From Hypsibius dujardini (Eukaryota > Tardigrada > Eutardigrada > Parachela > Hypsibiidae): DNA of 42,595 nucleotides. Of this stretch, positions 1 through 13,900 are shown in pieces. The notes below the pieces were generated by a model that had not been told where the DNA came from, did no database searches, and worked only from the letters and a program-made list of their open reading frames with translations. The translations under genes and the position numbers were made by a program. Position 1 is the first letter of the stretch. Every line of letters begins with the position of its first letter. The DNA lies in assembly GCA_001579985.1 (NCBI GenBank), contig LRSR01003162.1:1-42595 (forward strand). Direction: 5' to 3'.

Positions 1-112
1 CATTCGAATGCATTGTTATTTTGGTCCACGCTTCCCAGTTCCCACACTGTTCTTTATGTGTCGTTTCATGGCAAAGTACTAGTAAGTTTAACAATAAAAT
101 CAAACTATGCAG

Positions 113-2978
113 ACTCAACGATTGAATCCAGCTCACAACTGCTGAACACAAATTTATTCCAAGGAGATATTATGGGGCTGGAACGGGATGGCAGTCCGGA
201 ATCAAACGACATGATGGTAAAAAGATAAAATTCCCATCTCACTCATTAGTGGCAGGACTTATTTATATAATTTCAGTTTTCATGTTTGACTGTTTACAGG
301 CGAAGAATGGCATCGCTGATGATGCCTATCGGTGGCCAAAAGATGCGAACAACAGCACGGTTTCTATCCCTTACGTCATCTCACCAGCATTTCGTTAGTT
401 TAACGAAACATACCATTCGCGCAACGTATTGCTGAGCATGTATAAATTAACACTTACTCTTGTGTGTGATAGAACCGGAATCTATAAAAATCATCCAAAA
501 AGCAATGAAAGCATTTGCTGACGATACCTGTATCCGATTCACTCCGCGTACAACACAACCAAACTACCTAAAAATAATAGCACCCCTATTGTAAGTTTCG
601 ATACTAATTATAAGGCAAATACAAGTGCTAATGTAATGCACATTCTAACTTTCAGTGGATGCTCCTCGTATTTCGGCCGGAAGGGTGGAAAACAAATTGT
701 GCAGCTTTCAAGTAGGGATCAAGCTTTATAACCGTGAAAGCGGCAATTAGAGAGCAGGCGCAACTGGATTTTTACGTGGGAAGTGGAAATATAGAGAATT
801 TACCACCTGCCACATGTAGAGGACGTGATACGAAGCAAACAAGTGGGAAGTGTTACGTCGTTTGAATTTTTTACGATTTTTAAATGGAAGATTTTTGAAC
901 AATCTCAAAGAAAAATGAACTACATATTCATAGTTCAATCAGCAATATAGTGCAACTATGATAATTGAATCCTTCTAAAACGGTATGAACTACGGCGTGG
1001 TCTTCTCCCAATGAGAAGAATGTTTCTAATGCCTAAGAAATGTTTGTAAGTAAGCTTTCTAAAATTATGATATTCTTGCTAAAACAAACGATTATATATA
1101 TCGTGTAAAATAATATACAAAATTTGCAAACACCGAAATTACAGCCGTAAGCTGGAAGTGATTAGAAATATTCTTCAAGTTTTGGGGCTAAACCAAATTC
1201 GCATTCTTGCTTTTCATCTCACAGAGATTGATTTTTCAAGCAAAGAATTGATTTTTCTAAAAATAGTCACCATAGGTGGCAACCTTTAAAGTTGTTTCTT
1301 TTTATCAAAAAAAATGAAGTAGTTTTAAGCAAAAACAACTTCCACGGTGTGACTTGAGCTCTTGAGCGCCATGTGGCAGATATTAGCGGGCCGGAAGGAC
1401 TTAATGTTCAACTGGTTCGGTTCTTCTTGCCACTTCCACCTCCGAGTTCTGAAGTTGTGCCTGCTTTCTATTACCGCTACATGTGAGTCGTGAGCCATAA
1501 TTCCTTTTAATTTCATTGGCAGTGGCGTGTTTGCAGAAATTGGGCCTGATCGAGCATGAGTTGATGCACGCACTGGGTATAATACTATAATGCGTCTCAA
1601 ATATCATTAAACCTGCATTACCTGAGTTGCAATTCTATAGGATTTTTTCACGAACAAGCTCGTGGGGACCGGGATGATTACGTGGACATTAATTACGCAA
1701 ATATTGTCGCGAGTACGTCTGGCTTATCCACAAATGTTTTGTACTAAGTTAGGGCATTATTCAAAAGCCAAATCTGGAATCACTTAATGAATATAAATGT
1801 TATGTGTCGCTAAATTCAGAAACAGTTTTGTTTTTTGAAGACAATTTTCTCTGATTCCATTTTTTTTGATTTTCACTATGAAAACAGATATTTTGAGAAG
1901 TAACCTTAATATAATATAATAATATCTAAAAATCGTTATTTTTACAGTGATGATCGAAGAAAAAGGAATCTTGCAATGTGTTTTCAGGCTTTGAAATATC
2001 GTTACAAAAGCCCTTACCTAATTTTGCCGCGGAATTATATTTTCTTGAGAACAAAAGTATAGGCTTGAATTGATATAATGTTCCTCAATGATTTCGCATG
2101 CGGCTTTTGTACAGCGCTTTAAATCCTTACTTAAGACGCTATACACACGTGGCCACAAGATAACGCTAACCAAGTTAAAGCCAAATTTCACTGGGTGCCA
2201 GCCAATTAGGGTGATCAAAGTTTGAGCCAATTTCGGTCACAGCGTGCCACTGCTTTTCTCATCGCTTGATTTCTTGATAAATGTACAGCCAAAAAAAATT
2301 CAACAAGCGGACTTTTGATACAGAAAACTGTAGTAAAAAAAGGGGGCTTTTTATTAAAATTCCCCTTGTTGATTTTTGTTTTGGTTTTTTTGGCTGGACA
2401 CTTACGGTAACCAAGAAATCAAGCGATAATAAAAGCAGTGGCATACTGTGGCCAAAAAGAGCTCAAACTCTGACCACCTTATTTGCTAGCACCCATTAAA
2501 AAGTTAGTTTTAACGTATTTAGCGCCATCTTGTAGCCACGTGTGTACAAACGCCGAATGCCGAATCATTTGGAATTATTTTATGTATTTAAGCCTATATT
2601 TTTCTACTATTATACTAATTTTATTCTTATCTGGCAAGATAATTTCAGAGTCTGTTTCTTTTAGATGACACAGTACAGTTCGCCAAAGTTAGTAACAGCG
2701 TGACATTCGGTCAGGAATACGATTTTGAGTCGGTGATGCATTATGAAAAGTATAGCTTTGCCATTGACAAGACCGTATGGACGATTCGGCCGAAGGATGA
2801 CTCAAAAATCATTGGTCAACGCCTCACACTGAGCCCAACCGACATCAGTAAGATCAATCTCATGTACAATTGCGAGAACATCAATCCGGACAACGAACCA
2901 GCGGCCACTTCAACGCCTACAACAATGGCCAAGATTTCAAAGCTGGCAGCGGTAGCAAATAGCAATAACGGTAGGTGA
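113..2978 (+). CDS. Secreted astacin metalloprotease, copy A (first exon off window)
   Basis: Astacins are secreted zinc endopeptidases. Exons I can place: 113-216, 300-393, 473-590, 656-711, 1523-1576, 1641-1712 and 2665-2978, all with GT-AG junctions and consistent phase. Exon 113-216 holds the propeptide with LFQGDI, which fits the FxGD aspartate switch that keeps astacins latent. The catalytic domain follows: RWP...IPYVI near its start, the TCIRF strand, CSSYFGRKGGKQ, then HELMHALGFFHEQ (zinc ligands and catalytic Glu at 1558-1560) and the Met-turn SVMHY. The domain ends at NLMYNC and is followed by a short Thr/Pro/Ala-rich tail ending in a TGA at 2976-2978. The signal-peptide exon seen in copies B and C would lie upstream of the window. 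No lesion was found, so this looks like the active member of the array. The last intron carries a long foldback repeat. Confidence 0.88.
2045..2615. repeat. Long foldback (inverted-repeat) element in last intron of copy A
   Basis: The two halves are reverse complements of each other. For example, GTATAGGCTTGAAT near 2060 pairs with the region around 2592-2605; TTGAGCCAATTTCGGTCACAG near 2223 pairs with 2450-2475; and CGCTTGATTTCTTG near 2263 pairs with 2415-2430. Arms are about 250 bases with a small A/T-rich centre near 2340. Related elements occupy the same intron of copies B and C, so the insertion predates the duplications. Confidence 0.8.
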
Positions 2979-3039
2979 TGCGATAAGCCCGATGACAATA
3001 TTAGAGACGGTGCGGCTGTCAATATATGTAAAAAAATTC

Positions 3040-3330
3040 TGTCAAAAAAATTTAATCAAAGAAAAGATATCGGCGAGCAAGCGAAATGTTGAGCCGTGCG
3101 CGTCAAAACCAGTGCCTGTGATTGGTTCATTCGCATTTTTTTATTGTTGACAGCCCGAATGCCTTGCAGCTCAACCAAATGCGATCAGCCAGTTTAAACA
3201 ATTCAAATCAATTTTCCTTAACAGCTCTGGCTGATCACTTTTTTAAACTCGGTCATGAAAACTTTTTTTACACATTTATTGATAGTAGCCATTGACGACC
3301 CAATCGCTTGCCGGTGTGCAGATTCTCAAG
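3040..3330. repeat. Dispersed repeat, copy 1
   Basis: Similar to 6096-6350: shared GTGATTGGTT, TTGTTGACAGC, AATGTTGA and GCGATCAGC stretches in the same order and spacing. Its nature is unknown. The rest of 3331-4590 shows no gene I can support. Confidence 0.55.
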
Positions 3331-4656
3331 TTGGGCACTTAAGGAGAGGGGCGAATTTAATAGAAATAGAAAGAGCTACGTGTTGCTTCGTACGCTCATG
3401 ACGCCGCACACGGCTCTATACATGCTGAGGAGTCTATTGTTTATTCTTTGAGTGTTTGTTTACCGCTCGCGCGCTATTTGAAGCCATAAAACAACTTGTA
3501 AGATCTTGCTGCAATCAGCAAAATGTTTGAAACTGTGCAAAATTTAGGCAAAACCTGAACTCTCAGCCGTGTTCCATAGGCTTTACCAATTTTTACCAAT
3601 TAGACGTTTCGGAAAGTGAAGTATTTGTGAAAAATGTTCATCATAAAATTTGTTGAGTTTTCGTCTTTCGGGTTCCTCCTCTCCGATTCCGATTGTAGGT
3701 GGACGAAGATTAATAAGTTCTTTAAAAGTGACAAGTCACTTTTCGAATTCCGAATGAGTTGAAACATTTCAAAGATTTTGTCGGTCGCGATATCATCCTA
3801 CGGGCTGTATCATAATCTGGCCACTAATTGAACAGAAAATGCCCTCCTTTCTCTGACTGCGTGGTCATACGGTGCTTTGTTCCACGTCGTATGCACATAG
3901 AACCCTCTCAGTTCCGATCAAAAGTGTTCCTTCTCCTATTATTACAAGTTTGACTGCACAATCATTCAATTACACTTATAGCGAGAGTGCGGCTTCGAGT
4001 TTTCGAAAGGTCCGCGACTACTATCGAAAACAATGAAATGCAAAATATTTTTTAAAATCAGGCACAAAGCGAGTTTTGCTCAGAATTTACATGTGCTAAT
4101 TACTGCACTGGGCAGCAAGCGGAGCAAGGGATCGGGGGCGCCTTGACCACAGTGGAAACATAAACGTCATTGAATGAAAATGAGAAACTCTGTTTCAGCA
4201 ATGAGGCTATTCTTTCAAGGCGGTGAATACCATTGTTTCCAAAACAATGAGTAAACACCGTTGTATCATTAAAAGTTTTTTAAAAATTATCTTGCCCATT
4301 GCATACATTCCTCAGTTGAAGATAGCAAATCTTGTTCTTGTGACATACAGTACTCACTAGTCAGTACTGAAATATATTTATCACGCGTTCTTCGAATTAA
4401 TCAAAGTACACACACACTCAAGACTTTGCCTAGTCCGAATTAGCCGCCACTTATTCGAACGGGGCTGAAGCAATGCACATAGGTCAGTACGAAGAAAGGG
4501 TGGCTAATTTCGACCGGACATAATTTTGGCCGTGTGTTAAACGAAAGCTACAAGATAATTACTGGCGAGTTTTGGATTTATGGACTGATTAATTGATTAG
4601 ACCGTTGGCAGCTGACCACGCCCGAAGTCAATTTGGGCGATGTTTTTCTTCCTCAG

Positions 4657-5286
4657 GTGGGACCGTAACTTCCGATCTGCCAGTGCCAGAGTACTTCTGC
4701 TACTTTTACAATAATCTGAGATACAGTTGCAAAACGAAATGCGAAGCTAGTGGCGGGGAGACAGTGCTCAAATACTTCACCAGCACCTCTAGAGGGAATT
4801 TTCGCGGCGTGAAACAATTCTACGACATGGACTGCAAGGCAGATCTTCAACTTTCTTCCGAAAAGCGTTGGGAAATTGGTTCTAACTGTAAGGGAATTGA
4901 ACGAACATCTTGCACAAGTACATGAATTGGAACCAATTACCAAAATTCAAATATTGAACGATAACATAATTGTAGCGCTGCTGAGGACACAAGTGGACAC
5001 AAGTTTAGACGTTGAAATCTTGGCTACCTGTGCCTTCTACAAGAGCATGGACTTTAAATGCAGCGGAGTAACTGACTGTCAGAAATCGAATAACGAGAAC
5101 CGGTGTGGCAGCACGGAGCTCTGGTCTGGTTCCTACTCGGGCTCACCTAACGAAAGTACAACTTCGGTTATTCAAAATACTGCTGCTTGCCTTCTGTTTA
5201 CAAGTCGACTAATCAAATGTATTAAAATTTTAGAGCTCAAGCGGAACGGCACGATAGTAAAAACCCGGTCACCAAACCCTTGGTGA
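4657..5286 (+). CDS. Unrecognised secreted cysteine-rich protein, paralogue 1 (3' exons)
   Basis: I do not recognise this family. Three exons are supported by comparison with the paralogue at 27339-28480: 4657-4887, 4976-5155 and 5234-5286, joined at matching phases and ending in TGA. Shared features are a YFCYFYN...YSCKTKC start, a YDMDC segment, an ILATCAFY block, an SNNENRCG motif and a WSGSYSGSP stretch, with a final short exon containing NGTIVKT. Conserved cysteines and the secretory start of the paralogue suggest an extracellular disulphide-rich protein. I could not find the signal-peptide exon for this copy in 3000-4650. An ATG at 3255 followed by a short hydrophobic run is a weak candidate. 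Confidence 0.6.
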
Positions 5287-5527
5287 CTCCATCTAGACAC
5301 TCGTTTTTACCGCGATATCTCCGAACACAAACTCCCTGATGCCCCATCGTTGAAGTATTCGTTCGAACTTATGGGTCTACATGTCTCCCCAATTTAGGTC
5401 CTCTTGGACCTCTTCCTCATTATCACATATTATATTATTTTTTATCATTATTATGGTGGTCTATCTACAGCTCCACCCGCTTAACGCTCCGACGATGCTG
5501 AACGCGTCAGGGGTTATTTAGATTATT

Positions 5528-5947
5528 TAGTCTTGACAGAGGTCGAAAACCGAAACAGCACCAACAAGATCATAGTTGCAAAGTGAAAGTGTGCTCAAAT
5601 TATCTGGGAGTAGCATTAGCCACTGAAAGATGCAAAATAATTTATGTTAAAGACCGGTAATCAAACGCGAATATCGCCCATTGTAGAGCTGCTTGGCAAT
5701 GCAAGATTTCCTCACCTCGTCGTCGATGAGTGGTCGTTACACTCTTCGCTACAGTGCAAACGAGTGTATGAGCCTTTGCTTGCACCAGTATACAGAGTGG
5801 ATAAATGTCGGACTCCGCCGTGGTGCATTGTCTGCAGTACAGAAACGGCACTGCTTCAGCCAAATTGACAGTCAATATTCTTGGACCTGCACATTTGAAT
5901 CTCCGTTGGGCATCGATAATCGGAATTCATTCGATTATACTATGTAG
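5528..5947 (+). pseudogene. Duplicated segment with possible PAN-domain remnant
   Basis: 5528-5740 is homologous to 24628-24890 (shared stretches around GAAACAGCACC and TTATGTTAAAGAC). Beyond it, one frame reads ANECMSLCLHQYTE and, after a frame change, CLQYRNGTASAKL. This loosely resembles the Cys pattern of the second PAN domain of the lectin gene at 30467-31407. It may be a decayed PAN exon, but the similarity is weak. Confidence 0.2.
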
Positions 5948-6095
5948 TACATGCATAGTACACGAGTATAATGCAATGACCGTACAGCCAGACATCATTT
6001 GCAAAGTTCATCCAGGCATAGACGCAGAGGGGCAAGTCTTGACACTAGAGACAGCACGGTCATCAAGTTATGCTGTAAAAAACCAGTGTCGACGA

Positions 6096-6350
6096 AGTGT
6101 GTCAAAAAAGTTCTAGGAACGAGCAGGCAAAATGTTGACCGTACACGTTAATGCCAGGGCCTGTGATTGGTTTATTCGAACTTTTCGATTGTTGACAGCT
6201 CGGTTGCCTTACCACATAATCAAGTGCGATCAGCTAATTTCCAAAATTCAATGATCGATTTCATTTGGCAGCTCCGGCTGTTCAAACACGTTCATCAATT
6301 TTTTTTATACAATTTGTTAATTGATGGCAAACGTTGACGACCGCAATGCC
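6096..6350. repeat. Dispersed repeat, copy 2
   Basis: Partner of 3040-3330. It ends at the possible first exon at 6324. Confidence 0.55.
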
Positions 6351-6555
6351 TCTGCTGATTGTGACGAATCAGCAAACCCACTGTCACTTTGTGTGAATTC
6401 GCAGCAAAAACTGCTCGAGGTATTGGGTGTAGTTGCCGTTGGCTTTATCTTAAGATGTGTGGTCAACCTGCACAAGAACTATACCATCCACGCATCACTC
6501 TTTGATCTCACGCGACAACACAAGTTGCTTCTTGAGACCGGCCCACTGATTCGAG
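6324..6555 (+). CDS. Possible first exon of an unrecognised membrane protein
   Basis: An ATG at 6324 opens a 77-codon reading frame that runs to a plausible splice donor (GAG|GTATAA after 6555). It starts acidic and polar (MANVDDRNASADCDES), then has one hydrophobic stretch (LLEVLGVVAVGFILRCVV) and an amphipathic end. The promoter-side sequence (6096-6350) resembles 3040-3330, but the ATG is not kept there. No downstream exon or homologous family was identified; this could equally be a chance ORF. Confidence 0.25.
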
Positions 6556-6821
6556 GTATAATGATTTTTTCTCATCCATACAAGCAAGATAAACTAAAAT
6601 ATAGTAATCATGTTGTCCAAGGGGCAAGCCTTGTGGCCTTGGCCGTACCTTGTCTGTAAGCCAGGCTGTCATTCAACTTCAAATGTGATCCTCTTTCCAG
6701 GCAGGATAAAGATTCACGTTCAGATTCCGGTAATATCAGAGCTCATTTGCGCCTCTTAGAGTCACAGCACGTTTTGTCCATTTATTTTCTCTTATGCCTG
6801 AAATTTCTTAGTAATGTTATT

Positions 6822-8920
<2,099 letters not shown>

Positions 8921-8924
8921 CGAC

Positions 8925-8985
8925 GACGGGCGGACGAGCGGGTGGACGGACGGGCGGACGGACGGGCGGACGGACGGACGCACTG
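8925..8985. repeat. GACG/GGCGGAC-type simple repeat
   Basis: GGACGGGCGGACGGAC-like repeat at the point where homology between the ABC pseudogene and its source ends. Confidence 0.85.
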
Positions 8986-10040
8986 AGGTTTATAACGGAC
9001 AGATAAATATAAGCTTTGGATTATGCTAATGATATCAAATGAATACCAAGCAAACGCGGCGATGACAACCCTCCATTACGCCATTAAAATATAACAGTAC
9101 TACTGCTCCCTACTGTAGTTAATAGGGTTTGTCACGCGGGAAACGCGGGAAAATTGCATTACGGTGCATGGAGGGTGCCCAGAAGCACTTCCGTTTCTCT
9201 ACACGCAGAGGTTTGATGATGCCGGATCAAGTTGAAAGTAGCAAATGGGTGGCTTGATGATGATCGAGCCTTTGACAAATTGCGAACTATGGTAGAGAAA
9301 TAATGTGTGAGATGTGAATACTCTGGTTCAGAACAGCTTGAAAAACTTGAAGTTATTGTGAGATGGGCAGCTTATTCCAGAATTGGCTGCCATTTCGGAG
9401 AAAAAGATCTCAAATTAGTGTTAAAGCTGCTCTCCTTCTTGCGGCAATTTCTCGCTATTGCAGCGACTACATTCACTTCACTTACATCATAGTAAAAGCT
9501 TTAATTCTCGTAGCGAGCGCAAGGAATAAAATATTATCAATTTAGTCCACATTATTTCTACTTCTAAGAAGCAATTGACAAACGGTTCCCCGCGGAAGCA
9601 ACAAAATTTATATGGAACCGACGAAAGCTGTTTGTATTATCTTATCGGTTTTTCAGGGACGGCATACTGCCCCGTTACTCCGATATAAAGCCCAGGTCCC
9701 TTTCGCCTCGTCGGACATGTCTCTAGTAGTCTTCTGGGTGAGACGTTGCTCACAGGTCATAACCCGCACAACATTTTTTAATTCTTAGTTTGCTGTACTC
9801 GCACCTTATTCTCTGAAGGGTTTGGTCCAACCGATTGCTAAAGACAGCAAGCAGGGTTAGTTACACTGAAATTCATGCCGTTTTTCTAAGTATTTTCATT
9901 CCTTCAAAGTTTACTGCAATGCAAAAAGTGCACGCTCTCGGCCTTAGCGAGGCTCACGAGGTTTTTCATTCTCTCTTCCGGCAAAAGTTAAATCTGATTG
10001 AAAAGAGATCACAATTACTTCTGGCCTTTGTTGGCTGCAA
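8986..10040. other. No gene recognised
   Basis: The stretch holds short open frames only (for example 9307-9492 and 9835 onward), with no recognisable domain, splice pattern or match to other parts of the window. Confidence 0.5.
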
Positions 10041-10046
10041 CAACTA

Positions 10047-10176
10047 CTGTACTGCCGCCACCACTTGGTGCTGCTTTTTAGACCCACCCGTACATTATGA
10101 CTGCACACAGTGCTTCACTGCAGTCATAATATACGGTGGATTTAAAACGCAGCACCAAATGATCGCGACAGTACAG
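10047..10176. mobile_element. 130-bp near-palindromic MITE with TA target duplication
   Basis: The termini are CTGTACTGCCGC and its inverse GCGACAGTACAG, flanked by TA at 10045-10046 and 10177-10178. The whole element folds as a hairpin: TTTGGTGCTGC and ATTATGACTGCA are present in both arms. Copy C's matching upstream region (near 15085) lacks it. A TA duplication is typical of Tc1/mariner-derived MITEs. Confidence 0.75.
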
Positions 10177-10196
10177 TACACCCATACCCGTTTTTC

Positions 10197-10758
10197 ACAA
10201 CACCATTTTCAGACAGAACAAAAATCAATTTCAAAGTCAGATATCTTTGATGAAAAATATTCTTACAAATGCCTCTTGTTCCGGATCATCTTAACAGTTG
10301 TGGGGTGTGATTAACTTATTATTACTGTCCTATGACTGTGACTCGTATGAGCCCCCCCCCCCGACTTGAAATTTTTTCAAAAACTTCTTATCAGAGTTTG
10401 TGATGTGCTGGGGACCAATATACGCATCCTGTTAATAAATAGGAATGGAAGGTTCAAAATATTCGAGAATTGTCCAAAGTCGATCGAAAAACTAACGTTT
10501 TATAAAATGTTTTGAAATTCAGGGAGATATAGAAATTAGACCCCCATACCCCGATAAGTTTCAAAATTATCAGGACCAATAGGCTGATTTTTGGATTCAA
10601 TATTGAAAAAAATTCCTTTTGCCCCTCTGCTTACCCCTTGGCCCTGACATGAGGGATTATGGTTCCAACTGGTAAAGATCCTAAACCAGCCCCTATGTTT
10701 AGGCGTACGGCAAACTTTTTATATCGTGCGCCTATAGTTGTAGGCTGAAGTAGTGATA
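10197..10758 (+). promoter_or_regulatory. Duplicated upstream region of copy B
   Basis: Nearly identical to 15105-15669 upstream of copy C, including a C-run (about 10351-10361) and the stretch TTCAAAAACTTCTTATCAGA. It probably includes the promoter and 5' UTR, since the similarity continues into the first exon. No TATA box was identified with confidence. Confidence 0.45.
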
Positions 10759-10958
10759 TGCCATCATCAATTACGGAATCGGAAATGGAAGTCACTTTCG
10801 ATGCAATAAGAAAACAGGTTTTACTTTTGGCCAAGGGCAGTTTATTTTTTATGCTTATTGTTTCACCACATATATACTCTTCTATGTGTGTGACAGGAGT
10901 CCTTGAAGCTGGCATTATCTGTCTGCGCGTATTCTTCGCTCAAGTGACTTTAATCAAA

Positions 10959-13900
10959 ATGTACAAGAATGATCGAGCTCGAATATGGTTTACAGTTATC
11001 TTACATTATGCGATTCTAAATGACAGAGAAGCAGCGCCAGTGTCTGGTAAGTAATACCGAAAGCATTGACATTTTTGTGCACGCCTCCCACACTGTTCAT
11101 TATGTGTGGTTTTATGGAAAAGTACTATAAATTTGACAACAAAATCAAACTATGCAGACTCAACGATTGAAACCAGCTCACAACTGCTGAACACAAATTT
11201 ATTCCAAGGAGATATTATGGGGCTGGAACGGGATGGCAGTCCGGAATCAAACGACATGATGGTAAAGAGATAAAATTCCCATCTCACTCATTAGTGGCAG
11301 GACTTCTTTATATAATTTCAGTTTTCATGTTTGACTGTTTACAGGCGAAGAATGGCATCGCTGATGATGCCTATCGGTGGCCAAAAGATGCGAACAACAG
11401 CACGGTTTCTATCCCTTACGTCATCTCATCAGCATTTCGTTAGTTTAACGAAACATACCATTCGCGCAACGTATTGCTGAGCATGTATAAATTAACATTT
11501 ACTCTTGTGTGTGATAGAACCGGAATCTATAAAAATCATCCGGAATGCAATGAAAGCATTCGCCGACGTTACCTGTATCCGATTCACTCCGCGCACAACA
11601 CAACCAAACTACCTAAAAATAAGAGAAACCCCACGGTAAGTTTTGATTCTAAATACCACGGCAAATACAATACTGTACAAGTGTTAATGTTATGCACAAT
11701 CTAACTTTCAGTGAATGCGCCTCATATGTCGGCCGAATAAGTGGAGAACAAGTTGTGAAACTCTCATGTAGGGACTAAGCTTTATAATCGTGAAAGCGGC
11801 AATTAGAGAGCAGGCGCAACGGGATTTTTACGTGGAAAGTAGGATGTGGGAAGTGGAACATTTTCTACCTGCCACACATAGCGGACGTAATACGAGGCAC
11901 ATAAGTGGAAGTTTTACGTTGATTGATTTTTGTTTACGATTTTTAAATGAAAGATTTTCGAATATTCTAAAACCAGAACGAACAATATATTCATAGTTCA
12001 ATCAGCAATACAGTGCAAATATGATAATTAAATCCTTCTAAAATGGTATGAACTATGGTGTGGTCTTCTTCCAATTAAAAGAACGTTTCTAATGCCTGAG
12101 AAATGTTTTGTAAATAAGCTATCAAAAATCATAAAATTCTTGCTAAAAGAAACGCTTATACATATCGTGTAATATAATAAAAAAAATTGCAAATACCGAA
12201 ATTACAACCGTAAGCTGCAATTAGTCAGAAAATTTCTTCCAGTTTTGGGGCCAAACCAAAGCGGCATTTTTGCCTTTTATCCCTCGAAGATCAATGTTTT
12301 CAGGCATAGAATTGATTTTCCTAAACATAGTCACCGTAGGAGGCAACGTTTAAAACTGTTTTTTATTTTAAATAAACTCTAAATAGTTTTGAGGAAAAAC
12401 AATTTCCACAGGTGCGACTTAAGCTCTTGAGCACCACGTAACAGATATTAGCAGACCGGAAGGGACTTGCTGTTCAACCGGTTCAGTCCGACTTGCCACT
12501 TTCCACCTCCGGCTTTGAAGTTGTGCCTGCTTTCTTTTACCGCTACATGTGCCTCGTGAGCCATGATTCTCTTTAATTTCATTGGCAGTGGCGTGTCTGC
12601 AACCTTTGGGCCTGATCGAGCATCAATTGATGCACGCCTTGGGTAAATGCTACAATGTTTCTCAAATACCACCAAACTAGCATTGCCCGAATTGTATTTC
12701 TACAGGATTTTATCACGAACAAGCTCGTGGGGACCGTGATCAATACGTGGACATTAACTATGCAAATATTGCCGAGAGTAGGTCTGGTTTATCTACAAAT
12801 ATATTGTACTAACTTAGGGCATTATTCAAAAGCCAAATCTGGAATCACTTAAAACAGTATTGTTATGGGAAATTTTTTTTAATGAATATAATTNNNNNNN
12901 NNNNNNNNNNNNNNNNNNNNNNNNNNNNNNNNNNNNNNNNNNNNNNNNNNNNNNNNNNNNNNNNNNNNNNNNNNNNNNNNNNNNNNNNNATCCTCGAAAA
13001 ATACTTAGCGGATGCCAAACGACTCCAAATTGAATTTTGATAAAAAAAATGGTCTTTAATGTATTTCTAACGATCACAGTTTTACAGTGATAGACAATAA
13101 AAAAAGGAATCTTCCAGCGTTTTTTTGGACTTTGAAATATCACTACAAAAACCCTTGCATAATTTTTTATATATTTTCTAGACAACAAAAGTATAGGCTT
13201 GCATAAATATAATGTTTCTCAATAGAGACGTTTAAGCAAACCGGCGTAAGCGTAACCTAAACTTAGGTGTAACGCCCGCTAAGTTTACGCTTACGACTAG
13301 ATGTTCAAGCACTGTAAGGATCTGGGCGTAAGGCGCAAGAGCGGAACATTTTAAGGAAAATATTCTACTTTGAACTGAACTTCTCCTAAAATTTTCTTAC
13401 TCCTTTCTTACAGCAAAACTTAAGGCCCATTGCCCCTTACGTCAAGCAGTAGCTAAAGAAATTAACCTTAAGAGAGGCCACAGCCCTTGCCTCATTCCTA
13501 TTGCTCCGTGTCCTTAAGTTTACGCTTACGTTACGCTTACGCCGACTGCTTAAACGTCCCTAATGACTCTGCAAGCGGCTTTTGTATACTTTTGTATAGC
13601 GCCTTAAGTCCTTACTTAAGACGCTATTCACACGTAAGAACTTAAGACGCTATACACGCGTGACCCCAAGGTAGCGCTAATCAAGTTAAAACCAAATTCT
13701 CACTGGTTGCCAGCAAATATGGTGGTCAAAGTTTGAGCCAATTTCGGTCACAGCGTGCCACTGCTTCTCTCATTGCTTGATTTGTTGATTAGATGTACAG
13801 CCAAAATGTGAAAACAAAGTTCAACAAGCGGACTTTTGATTTAAAAAAAATAGTAGTAGAACAGCCAAAAAAAGAAAAAGAAAATTCAACAATCGGACTT

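Noticed and set aside
9835-10314. 159-residue ORF upstream of copy B
   Set aside because: It runs through the hairpin MITE, and no similar frame exists in the matching copy C region.
10758-10958. Longer start for copy B (98-residue frame from 10758)
   Set aside because: The extra N-terminus would put two hydrophobic stretches before the propeptide. The ATG at 10959 gives a compact signal peptide, although the longer start is also open in copy C.
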